Below are positions 21,450-33,443 of a stretch of 64,000 nt of DNA, piece by piece; the first letter of the stretch is position 1, and every line of letters starts with the position of its first letter. The position numbers and the translations under genes were made by a program. Below the pieces are notes generated by a model that was not told the origin of the DNA, ran no database searches, and worked only from the letters and a program-made list of their open reading frames with translations. The stretch is from Monilinia fructicola (Eukaryota > Ascomycota > Leotiomycetes > Helotiales > Sclerotiniaceae). The stretch lies in assembly GCA_008692225.1 (NCBI GenBank), contig VICG01000008.1, forward strand, positions 372,001 through 436,000, read 5' to 3'.

Positions 21450-24400
21450 TCACTTTCTTTTGGGAGGTTTGCGCTGAATAAAGGGGTCCGCCGGCGCTTT
21501 TCTACGCGGAGGAGGTGGTAAATTAGATTTTGGAATGCGCGCCGCAGCCGCCGCAGCTTTACTTGCTTGCTGTGCTTGAAGTGCAGCTTCTAGATCCACT
21601 TTTTGAGCAGTGCGCTGAACTTCGGTTGATCCACTACTACTGGGTGGTGGCGCAAGGTTTTCTGGGTGTACCTATAGACGTTAGCAAAAGAGTACAGGTT
21701 ATGACTGTTACCAAGCCAGTATTTCGATTGACTCACCTTTTTCTTTTTTGTCGGGATATTTTCTTTTTGAGGTTCTTGTTCTCTGGGCCTCTTTCTCTGC
21801 TCACCCGTCTCAACATTCATCGATGTCGCCCTGGGGTCACCATCCAACGCTGCAGCGCTACTACTGGAAGATATTGACGTTCCAGAACTTCGACTCTGTG
21901 GCGTATCCATCATATCAGTATCGCCGTCACTCTTCTCAGGCAGCCGCTTAGAGTTATTGCTGTTGAAATCGGATGCTGGTTTTGCATAATCAATTGCTGG
22001 GGCATCCTTTGACGTCGGCCTCGATAGTAATCCCGTGATATCACCGCTTGTATATCTGCTACGACCCTTGGCATCTTGGATAAGCTTATTCCAAAATTCA
22101 CCTTGCTCCAATGCTCGAGAATCTCCCAAAACCCACAATGACGATTTGGCTCTAGTCAGACCGACGTTCATCCGTCGGATATCGTTTAAGAAACCAATAC
22201 CTCCTGAGGCTTTGGCACGAACACAAGAAAATATGATGATCTCTCGCTCTCGACCTTGGAAAGCATCGGTCGTATTGAATTCAATCTCTTCAAATATTCC
22301 GTCTCCAAATTTCTGCCCGAAACGTCTTTTGAGCTCATTTAATTGAGCCTTATAGGTTGTAATGATACCAATTTTGCCTCTGAAATCATAAGATCTGTAG
22401 TCTGTCTTAAGTCGTTGATAAAGCTGAATAGCAGCATTCAACTCAGGAATATTGACAAGAGAATGTCCTTTAGTCTCCTTGCTTTGAACACCCACAACAT
22501 CAAAGAATCGATAAGGTCCAAGAATCGAGCTTGCGTGCCATGGCTGAACTCGCAATTGTGCCATTCCCTCTCCATCAATGAGGCGACTGTTGTAAAACTG
22601 CTGGCTTGGGAAACGACTGATCTCAGGATGCATACGGTATTGTGTATCAAGTAGGTGGACATCACCGGGATGATTGCGCTGCATTCGAACGAAAAGACTT
22701 TGTTCATAGCCATAGCTCTTTGCCAATCGCGAGAGAACTGTTGGTGGCAGTTGTTCAGGATCTCCGACCAAGATACATTTCGTAGCACCGTACTTGAGAG
22801 GTATCAAGGCACTAAGTTCAATACACTGAGCTGCTTCGTCAATGATAACCGTCTCAAACTCAACATTGACATTTCGTAGAAAATCGTGTCCAGATCCACT
22901 GAGCGTAGCGCATAAAACGTGGGCGCCATCGATAATCTCCTGTGTGAACATACGTCTACTAATCTCATTTTGCCGAACTTTGTTGTCGCTTTCCTTGTCT
23001 TCATCGATCTTGTTCCCGATATGTGCTTGCTTACGCTTCAGCTCGTCAAACTCCCTTTGTAGTTTGAGTTCCGAAGTTTTGTCGCCTTCAGCTCGACATT
23101 TGTCCATTTCAGGCCTCAAAACATTGAGCCTCTCTTTGATCAGCCCTGCGTCCTTGTGTAGCTTTTCCCGATCACTCATTTGACCTTTCTTGGATTCTTG
23201 GTCTCCTTCGAGCTTAATCCTTACTAGCTCATCAAGCGTAACATCCTTTACACTAGAATTGATAGCATCACTTCGCCCAACACGAATGACGTTGATCTTT
23301 TGATGGCCACCACTAAGAGGCACAATCCCCTCCTTCAACCGGAGTACCAATTCATCAACCGCAGCGTTACTGGGAGCGCATATAAGTAGCTTTTTCTTCG
23401 GTGCTTGGGCTAGGGCGCCTGCCCCGCCATTTTGGCCTTGCGGCCTGAAGCCAACTGGTTGTGCTTGCTGCAGAAGCACCTGAGAAAGCAGAGCGCCTAC
23501 CATGGCGATAATAGTTTTTGTTTTTCCTGATCCCGGAGGACTGGTACTGTTAGCAATGTACTTTGCAGTAATATGAAAGCCAATACGTACCCTTGAATCA
23601 AAGTAAAGCCATCGTTGTCATTGGCGGATAAGATAGCTTTTGCTTGCCCATTATTGAGCTTATACCTGGTTGAGATTGAAGCAATCTTTTCCTCGGAATA
23701 TTTCTGTAACGGTGAAGGTTTTGCCTCCAGGATCTCAGTGCACAAGTCGTAGTATTCGAGGCTGCTCAAGGCCGCAAATTCTCGCAAGGTTGTAGTCATA
23801 TCAGTAATCTTGAGGGTATACAACTTGCCGTTGGGCACAAAGCAGTTTAGAAGGTCGGGGCGAATATCTCTACTAACTCTGTATGTGACTTCCACTGCAT
23901 CACGCTTACGGGTTGTTCTGAACACACGGGCTAGGCAGTGTGGTGCTTGCTTGTCTAGAAGTGGATTCGAGCTTTTGGACAGGAGTACAATGTCTTGTTG
24001 GTATACCATGAGGTCCCTTTGATTGGAAATTGACATAGTAGTACTGACTTCCATAAATTTATCAACAGACAAGCGATTCAAAACCTTGATTTCTATAGGT
24101 TTATAGTTGTTCTCCTCTTTGGCTGTCAGCAGTGAACGCCAGACTTCTGATATAAGCAAGGGCTTGAAGGTATCCTTATAGAGTCCGAGGTCAAGAAAGC
24201 TGTCGGCAATCTTTCTACAGACATTGTTACTTGGAGGATCCTCGCCTTCATGAAAAATTTCCCAATTGAGTAGTTCGAGATAGATGATATCCATATTGGG
24301 CTCGAGACGAGCACGGAGATCTTTCTTTGAGTACACCTTCTTGGTCTTTCGTACAGGACCCGTGGCTTGCAGAAGATTCTTTTTCCTACTTTCTTCATAC

Positions 24401-27400
24401 TCTTTGACTTTCTTCGAAGCCTCTCGACTTTTGGTGAAAAGCAAGTTTGTATCGGAATCATCCTCATCGTCATCATCCGAGTCTTCGTCCGATGATCCCA
24501 CCATTATCTCACTTCGAACAGGCGCATGATCTTTACCTGCGACACCACTCAAGCTCTTCAGGCCAGATCCCTCACCCTTCACCAAAGCTGTCGGGGCTCG
24601 AAGAGCTTTCGCTTGCGCAATAGCTGCCGCATCACGCATCTTCTTTTCTTCTGCATCTCTACGGCGCTTGTCTTTCCAGTCTTCTGTAGCCTGGGTGGTC
24701 TTCAACTGTGGCTGCGCCCTCATTTGGTCCATGATACTCTTATGTTTCTCAGTGAGGGTAAATGGTGCCAGTGAGTTTTTATTGGATTGAGTAATGGATG
24801 TTGGCTCGTAACTTTTGCCATCTCCAGCCTTTGACCAAGCATCCAGCGAGCTTTGAGTTTGACGTTCTTTAATATTAGTCGTCGGCTCATGTTTGATACC
24901 CCCTGCGGATTTCGACCACGACTCAATGCTCAATTGTTGTGTCATGGCTGCGGTGGAGAGACTTTCTATGATCTGTACACCTGTATGCTCATCAAGAGCA
25001 GCATGTAGCTCGGCTTTCTGTTGATTCGTAAGATTTGTCTTCCTAAATCCTTTATCGCCTTCATTTTTGCACGCATCTTGGATGTATTCTAGTGCAAACT
25101 GATGTATCTCTACATCAAACTCTGCCAAAGATCGAAGAAGCTTTCCGAGAAGACTAGTTATGACACTGACTAAATAGATATCTCTCAGCCGGAGCATCAT
25201 AGTCAGTCCGTTCACGTTCAGGCAAACGACTTGCAATACTTTCTTGAGTGCAGTTTTTGACGAGTTGTGGGCTGTTAAATGATCGCTATACAAGCTAGAA
25301 GACTCGCCTAGAGCTGAAGCAATGATACTATATTGATTGAACAAAGACTCTGCATATTCCATGCCATCTCGGCAAAAATCTTGGAGGTACTCCTTTGGGC
25401 GTTGGACACGACTTCCCCATGATTCTGTGGTAGAGAATGTCATATCGAGAGCACGCCACTGGTTAGTCCACCAAGAAATTACAGCGCTCCGCTCTGTGGA
25501 ATCCAAAGAAGAATGATTTCGTAAAAATCCCGTGTTCCCACATAGAGCATTGAGCATGTCCCGTCCAACCTTAATCAGATATGGAACAGGGGAAAAGTTT
25601 TTTGCCTTGGTAATACGGACGACAGCAAATGTCAAGGAATTTAGCATTGGCACGAACGCTTGCTCTAACAAACTTGACATAGCTTCTCGCTTGCTTATTT
25701 GACCCGTGGCAGCTTTAACAACCTCAACAGCAGCTTCAAAGATCTCTTGGTCGGCAGAAACAAGGGCTGCGAACAGTGGACGAGAGGTCTGCGAGTCTCG
25801 ATACATATCGATCAACTGAGGTGCATCAAAATCGCTGAGCCGCTCAAAGATTCTAGACACGTTCTCGGTGAGCTGATGGAAATCTTTATTATATTGCAGA
25901 TGAGAAGAAGGAAGTGGAGATTTCTTGGATTTTGGCGTGAGCTCATCCAAACCAGTGAGGTGAGTTGTCGCCGCAAGAATACTCTTGGCTAAATCTACGT
26001 TTCCCGGTCGGAAAATGTCAAGAACAGCTTGCCAAATTGGTTGAGAATGACTTCTGAGACCCTGTTGTATTGGAATATCATTCACAAGAGCTTGGAACTC
26101 TGCGCTCAACGCTTTGCAGTCTAGCGCCAACGCATCTCGCACTACTAACATACCAAGCCTCCTAAGTTCGTGATGTGTGAGGTCAGCGCCCTCTGTCTTC
26201 AAATCAGCGCAATTCAAGATCATTGCCTTGTACTTTTCTACAAGTCCCATAATGTTGTTGATGAATATAAGAGACGTGGATGGGTTGATGTTGTATTCCG
26301 AATCCACAAAAGTGCCCAGTGTGACACGGAGAGTCTCTAGTCCAGCATGGCAACAAGAAAGTCTGGCATTCTGTGAATATTCTTCAATCTGAGTATTCTT
26401 TAGGAGATGGCGAAGGAAGCAATCGCAGAGATCATATTGACGATCGGAAGGTAGTGATTCCACGAATTCAGGTATCCATGCTAAAGCAAAAGACGTTTCC
26501 TGATCCCCAAACTTTATTCTGTGAAGCATCTTCATGGTACCTAGACTTCGAATAATCTGTTCTGCAACTGTAACCGCTGACATTGTACTATATGCAGCCC
26601 AGAAGTTCTTTGGGGACTTCTTGAGTAAACCTCTAAGCACTTCAATTGCCAGCTGAACAATTCGTTCCGATTTACAAGTTAAATGCTGAAGTGCAAGCAT
26701 GTATACGTTTGGTTGAACTTCCATTGCTCTGAGGGAACGTGTTATGAGGCCTTCATCAAGTTTGTCCAATATCAATAGAAATCCTTCCCAAAATCGTATG
26801 ATATCATCGTAATCGTAGGCTCCTTGCGTTACAGAAAAGATGGCTTCTGACAATGTGTCATGTACAACCCAGTCAAATGATTCGGGTGTGAGAAGAGTAG
26901 TAGCTTTTTGCCAGGCGCACCTAGCAAACCGCAGTCGGATCACGTTGCGGTCAAAGAGAAAACGACCTGTAGCTGGTAGTATGTCGCTTATCCTCAGAAC
27001 TTTCTTTGCCTGTATTTCTTCAAAGACGAAATCGAAGTGCTTCGAGAGGTTATCTGGAGATTTGTGGTAATCGACGCAGCAAAAGTGATTCATAAAGAGA
27101 TAATAGAAGGGAAGATTGGTAACCAGCCAGTAATTTCTGCGTCCTCATTGATGGTTCCACATCAGAAATAACTTTCTTGCTTGCCTTCAGTCCGTTATCT
27201 ATACGCTGGAAATCGATAACATTCAGGCGATTCGAGAGCTCGGCAATAGTTTCATCGTCGAAGTTTCTGACACATGTTAGCATCCACATGGAGGATGTAT
27301 TGGGATGTGTTACTCTGCTAGTTCCTTGAGGTATGCCTTGCGGCCCATATGCCAGTTATGCACACATTTATCACAGCCCGTCAAGAGTTTGTTCAAACGT

Positions 27401-27730
27401 GTAAGATAGTCCTCGACCATCGTCCCCCGGCATCGCGATCTAATCCTATGATGAGGGAATATTTGTAGGCAACAGTCTGTCTCCGCTGGGCATCTTGTAT
27501 AAGTTCCTTCTTGGTTTCTGCGCTCATATCCTCCTCGGCGTCGTCTGGGTGAGAATAGTCGGCAAAATCTTCGTCATGCCGCTTGGGACAAAACCAATGT
27601 GCATTGGCAGGAAAGCTCTTCAGCTCTCTATCAAGGAAGGGTTAGTATCAATGCAAAATATGACTATATCCCGAGGAACAAACCCGTTGAGCCCATGGAG
27701 CTCGTCCATGATATCCGCTTCATCAGGCAT
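21450..27730 (-). CDS. sen1: Sen1-type SF1B helicase, about 2036 aa (three frame breaks near the 5' end)
   Basis: Sen1/senataxin unwinds RNA and RNA:DNA hybrids in transcription termination. Minus-strand exons are 27730-27684, 27627-23591, 23540-21737 and 21671-21450. The long N-terminal helical domain occupies roughly residues 1-1100. The helicase core starts near residue 1361 with Walker A QGPPGSGKTKT, followed by SNAAVDELVLRL, motif II DEAAQCIELSALIPL, GDPEQLPPTVLS, QYRMHPEIS, TTDAFQGREREIIIFSCVRA and GLTRAKSSLWVLGD. The C-terminus is basic (RRKAPADPFIQRKPPKRK), like a nuclear localisation signal. Frame breaks lie at 27424-27428 (C run on the plus strand, one short), near 27311-27318 (one short) and at 27081-27084 (A run, one extra). 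The intron at 23590-23541 has two possible acceptors 6 bases apart; the downstream one gives the canonical P-loop. Confidence 0.95.
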
Positions 27731-28581
27731 GGTTGCAGATATCCTATAAGACGAGCATACGCTTCAAATGTAGATATTTAAGAACCGAGATTGATGAGAA
27801 GAGAGATTGTTTAAAGATATTATTAGAGAAGATTTAAAAAGGTAGAATTCTGGTGACCCGCAAATCTCTGAGTGCCTCGAAGACAGACAGTAGTCCGCAA
27901 GAGGGTGAATGAATATCAAGCGCAATTTCTATCAACGCAACTAGACATCAAGCTTGTGGAAGTGAGATATTATATGACAAGCAGATTTTGAGAACATGCC
28001 CATGTACACAATTCACGAAATAATATCATATATCGCACATAAAGAAAAGCAAAATTTGAGGTAAGGGCAAAGTGAGTATTTAGGGAATGCGCGATCGCGT
28101 GTGACAAGGCTAGGCCAAAGCCATTTCACGTGGTGATTTATATTGATTTTATCCATAGCCTCGCATGCAAGGCTGCTTAAGATCAATCGATACCAAGGTT
28201 CACAAGCACAAAGTCGAGCCATTTTACTTCTCGAACTTACCAGGAGAATCCACTGCTTTACTTGTTTTGCAAGTAACGTTTCTCGTATCACTCTTTGCTG
28301 GTTTCGTATACTAAGGAAGTTCCCCTGTTGTCATGCCCAAGTCACAATTGAGAGTCAACATAACTAAACCACCCCACTCACATGGCCCAAGTCACGAAAA
28401 TCATCAAAGGATATAAATAAATAAAGTAGATTATACTTCGCTCTCTATATTGAAGCTCTGTGCACTTATTTGCTTTGCAATCGCTATATACAAATGGACC
28501 ACTCATCTCACCTCCACTGTTGAGTATACACCACCAGAAGTGAAGATCTAGAGCTATCTTCCAAAACAACTTGCCTTCCGC

Positions 28582-28612
<31 letters not shown>

Positions 28613-28844
28613 TCAAGAACAAAACAAAATAAGATAATATGGCATATCCCCTTTTCATGTCATTTATGACTCCTATAACACCAATGCAAAAGAAAACCAA
28701 AATGTAGAACACAAAGGTCGTAAGATCGCTCCGGCAGATCATTATGCTTAATATCTCCTGTATCAACAAAAGAAAAGAAAAAATGTATGGTACAGTTCGT
28801 CGTGGTCCCTGAAATTGGATGAGAATGAATGTGATTTTCGGGTA
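27731..28844. other. Intergenic region between sen1 and the flippase gene
   Basis: This stretch of 1.1 kb has no supported gene. It contains a poly(A) tract of about 27 bases at 28586-28612. The sen1 promoter and the flippase 3' UTR must lie here. Confidence 0.5.
28586..28612 (+). repeat. Poly(A) homopolymer tract
   Basis: An uninterrupted run of about 27 A lies in the intergenic DNA. It could be a microsatellite or the tail of an old retroposed sequence. No retroelement body is visible on either side. Confidence 0.8.
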
Positions 28845-31800
28845 TCATTGGGAAATGTCTTCGTTCCTTCTACTTTTCAGCGGCCCAAATGATTGACTTG
28901 ATTCTAATCGGGTGAGGAGGGCTGCTGACGTGAAGTCGTTACTCGCTTCAAAACTTGGTCTAACTCGATCACACGACGTTCGCAATCTATCGAATGAAGG
29001 TCGTGGTCGATCTACGGAGACTCGAGAGCCGAGTTGATCCATTGAATTTCGATGTCGTGTAAAATCGGTTCCGTCGCTACCATTTTGACTTCGAGGATTA
29101 TGTGTGGTGTTCGTCGGAGCAACTGAAGGGGGGTAAATGGGCCGTTGGTCTTCATCAATGCTCGGATAGTGGATGTGCTTACTCGGCTTCGTAATCTCAG
29201 AGGAAGATGCCGATGAACCATCTTTGGACATTGCGTCCATATGCTCATCGGATCTATCAAGATAATCAAACTTGCCTTGACGGACTTGCTCGCGAATGAT
29301 GTCGACATCATATGGGAAATAAACTTTTTGCACAGCCTTGATGGCGAACCGTGGGAGAAGGGCGATGACTACAGAAAGACAGGTGATTGCCCAGAAGGTG
29401 GCTTGGGCGAATATTTGGACGGCAGCTTTATAGAAATAGTCTGACGCAACGAACGATGAATAGACGCCAGTCCAAAACCAGACCAAGAGGATACTTATGG
29501 TGACAAGAAGCACCATAAGCCAGTCCCATCGGTAGGTGTTGATCAGGATGTAGAGATTGATAGCGACAACGGCCGCAGGCGCTATGTATACTCCAAATCG
29601 CTCTCGGTCATCAATCATTTGGCCACTGCTGGTGACAAAAGTGCCCTTCTCAAACAAGCAATATGCCATGAAGAAAATAATAACGGATTGGTACAAGCCA
29701 TCAGCCATGTAAAGCCTTGGTAAAATTAGTCCCGAGCAGTTTTTCAGGGGAGGGTGCATTTATACTCACCAGAACTTCTTCTGGGTCCATTCCTTTCGCT
29801 CGATACCTCGTCTGTAAAGCTGAGGAACCGCAAGAGAAACCTTATCCGAGACATCTTGATCCAAAACACCCATGAAAATGACAGGAACAGATGTAAAGGC
29901 CAAGTTGAACAAGAGGATATATGTGTAATCATAGAGATAAGTCATGTCAAAATTGGCGAATATCTGGTACCAGAAAATGGTAAAGGTCCATACAACGTTC
30001 TTGTAAAAGAAATTGGCAATGGTTTCTCCCAGTCTGCGATATGACCATCGTCCATGGACCAATACGAGTCGCTGTAAGAATCGAAATTGCCCAATAGCAT
30101 AATCGGAAGACATCACAGCTTGTCTTCCTTCTTCACCAGCAATACCAACTCCAACGTCTGCCTCTTGAATCATCGCGACATCGTTTGCGCCATCACCAAT
30201 CGAGAGAGTCATAACATCGAGACCACCTTTGACCATTGCCACAACGGCAGCCTTTTGGGCAGGGCTGACACGACAACAGAGGACTGATTTGCATTCTTTG
30301 CACAAGAGCAGAAACTTTTGTCGCAATGTGTCGTCCAGCACAAGTTTGAGAGAGTCTCCATCAATCACAATAGCATGTGTCGGTGCTGGTGGTTCATGGT
30401 TCTTCTTGGCAGCCTTGAGCTCTGCATCGGAGCCCGTCAGGTTGAAAGCTGCCAAGTGTTTGTTGAGCTCGGCTTCCGCAGTAGATACTTGTTCATCCTC
30501 AATCTTGAAGACAATCAACTCCATATCGTTGTTAAGCAAGTTGCACGAAAATCCGATATTGATGGCAGTCTCAACTTTGTCACCAGTGAGAACCCAGAGC
30601 TTGATACCAGCTTCAGCAAGAAGTGCGATGGTATCAGGGACACCTTCTTGCAAACGATCCTCAATAGCCGTGCCACCAAGCAACGTGAGATCGCGCTCAA
30701 TCATATCAGATACTGCTTCCAACTTATCTTCACGGTCTTGAATGGCGGCAGCGGCAAGCTCGTGCTCGCGGTTCCAGTCTTGATACTCTTTCTCGCCAAG
30801 CTCTCTTTGCGCGATGCAGAGGGTACGCAACCCTTCTCTCGCAAACATTTCCAGATGCTCTGCTGTCGTACGGCGTAACTCCGGTTGCTCTCCCCGCTTT
30901 AAGCGAGAGTATATTATACTGTCTGCACCTTTACAGAAAAGTATGATTCTATTGTCTGGCATGCGGATAATGGCACTCATTCTCTTTCTTGTGGAATTGA
31001 ATTCGAGTTGGTTGAGAACTCTATACTCTCTTTCCTGGCCTTGGATGTTTAAGAGAATACCATTAGGAGAATTTCCAAGAACCGTGAAACCGACATCACG
31101 GGCAGTAGCCACCAATGCTGCTTCATCAGGTGATTGAGCTCTGAATTCAATCTTAGGAGGATCGCCAGGGATAGTTTCCGAGATGACCGAGTGACAGAGA
31201 GCGAGGGCTAACATGAATTGATAATTGGCGTCTTGCTGCTCCTTGCCACTCTCACCAGCAAGATCAGTGATAAAGTCAGGAGCAATGAAGGTCAACTCAT
31301 CGTCGTGGAGGTAAGGGTTGTCATGAAGCTTTCGGACGTCGACTAACATCTTGGCTCTTGCTGATGCAATTTGCTGTCTCGCTCTGGCCCCTTCTTTCTC
31401 TACATCAATACCTTGACGTTTTTGCATGCCAGCCTGGGCTTCGGTATAGGCTTCCCCATAAGGAACGCCATTGATGCTGGCCTTTTTGAATTCCATCACG
31501 TTCTGGGTCAAAGTTCCTGTCTTGTCGGAAAAGATGTACTCAATCTGTCCCAAGTCATCCGAGATATTCCACGATTTGGGCGTACAAGGATAATCGAGTT
31601 TGTCGTAATACATTTCAGCGTCGCTATAGATGAAAAATGCCTGACAAGTCTTGATGATTTCGATGGTAATGTATAGGGAAATTGGCACCAAATTTTGGAA
31701 GAGAATGAGAGCAGCCCAAAAGGTAATGAAACCATCGAGGGCTGGTGCTCCACCGATGGACCCGAATTCAAATAGATCGATGGTGTTATTTCCCTCTCCC

Positions 31801-33443
31801 CAGATAATGCCCTCAACCAGACCGGAAGCGAAACAAAATGGTGAACAGGAGAATAAAATTGTACACGACATTCCAGTTGAGTTCTCGGGCGATCCGTGAG
31901 CGTTTACTTGGGGTAATTCCAGAGTTCAACATAATCTTGGTATCAAAACCAGTAAATACGACCACTCCAAGAATCCAATCAGTATTCCTGAGATTACATC
32001 CACGCAGAAGTAAGTTGTTGATGGAAATCGGCTCCACCATCTCCTCGCCCTCTCCATCCTTTCCATTGTATTGTGTCCAGCGAGCTACAGCACTGTATTG
32101 ATAAAGGTTGGGATGCGGTGCTTCACTATCGATGGTGAACTCCGTTCGTTCACAATCGCGAGCGTGTTTGATGCTTCGACCACTTCGAAGAGCGTGTCGT
32201 ACCTTTAAATTCGTCTCTCCATCCAAATTCTTCGTTTCTACATAACACGCTCCATCAGGATCAGAGGTTGACAAGATCACGATATCGGCTGGAATTTGAT
32301 CGTCATTGTAGATACGAACAAAGTCTCCAACTTGCACGTTCTTCCAATAATCCTGGTGAAACCTGGGCTTGCCGGTCACGGAAATATTGCGGTTGATCAA
32401 AGTTCCAAAATTCCTCTCTGCGGGTGGACTGCTAGCAGCATCGTTTGGGAAAGCCGGCTTTGAGTGATCAGGAACATGAGGCTTGCCATCTCGGGGTAGG
32501 GGAGAAGGCACTGGAGTCATTTGAATATCGTCTCTCGCAGCTCTCGACTCAAAAGAGGGCCGAGGTTCCTCCACATCCATAGCACGTTGGGCATACGTCT
32601 CCCCGGGTAGCTTTTTGTCCTTCTTCATCTTCTTCAGAGTCCTCACGATCCATCGCGAACTAGCCTTTTTGATTCTTCTCCATAGTGAAATGTCGTCATC
32701 GCTAACGTTTACATTGTTCCAGTCAACAAGTCGATGGACAGGCGAATTGTTCAGCTCATTGTCGAGAATGGTTCTGCGATAATCTTCAATTCCATCTTTG
32801 ATGGCCGTAATCGCGACAATGACAATCAAGGGGACAGCATTGAGACCTGGGTTAGATGCACCGAAGATACTAAAGATCTATACAAATCATCAGCGTCACA
32901 TACGCGATCTCGAAGATCTGAACTTACGGTGAGAATGATCAAAAACAGGAAATACACGTTCGCGATGTTGTGGAATTGAAACCAAATATTCTTCGGTATG
33001 AAACTCAAAGGGGTATATTTTGCAGTTCTGATTTTGTTTCGTTTGTAATGTACCAAAGGATGACCCGACTCATCGATCGCGTCCCGTGGTAATGGTTGAT
33101 TAAAGAAGACCTTCCTAGGTCCTTGGCCATCATTATCATCATCCTCCGCCTGTTCCTCCGCCGCCTCGTTAGGTTCTTCTTCTTGTATCCTGCCAAGATC
33201 CGTCCCCGTTGAACTTGCGCCTGTGGAGAGTCTCTTCTCACTACTCTGCGATTTACGAGGATGGAGTTTGTCCATTATCGACGTCCTCTTCTTGTCACCA
33301 TTCTTCGGCGGTACCCTCTGCGTCGCCCATCTCATTCGCCTCATCGTTGGATTAGGTGCGTCCTCCTCGGGTTCTGCGTTCATGTCGACGTCCGGCATAA
33401 TTGCGATCGTTTGTGATTGGGGCGGAAGCCCAGTTTGAGGCAA
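28845..33443 (-). CDS. dnf1: P4-ATPase phospholipid flippase, Dnf1/2 type (one frame break)
   Basis: P4-ATPases move phospholipids from the outer to the inner leaflet of the plasma membrane and endosomes and support polar growth and endocytosis. Minus-strand exons are 33443-32928, 32877-29770 and 29715-28845, about 1497 aa. Visible motifs: KYTPLSFIPKNIWFQFHNIA before TM1, PADIVILSTSD, DGETNLKVR, the phosphorylation site SDKTGTLTQN (near residue 622), KGADSIIYSRL, the hinge motif GDGANDVAMIQEADVGVGI (near 1066) and the C-terminal membrane bundle (LYMADGLYQSVIIFFMAYC). The ELNNSPVHRLVDWNNVN stretch matches the Dnf group better than Drs2 or Neo1. The C-terminal tail is Ser/Arg-rich. The frame breaks at an A run on the plus strand (31835-31838) that seems one base too long. 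Translation may start at 33443 or at the in-frame ATG at 33398. Confidence 0.95.
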
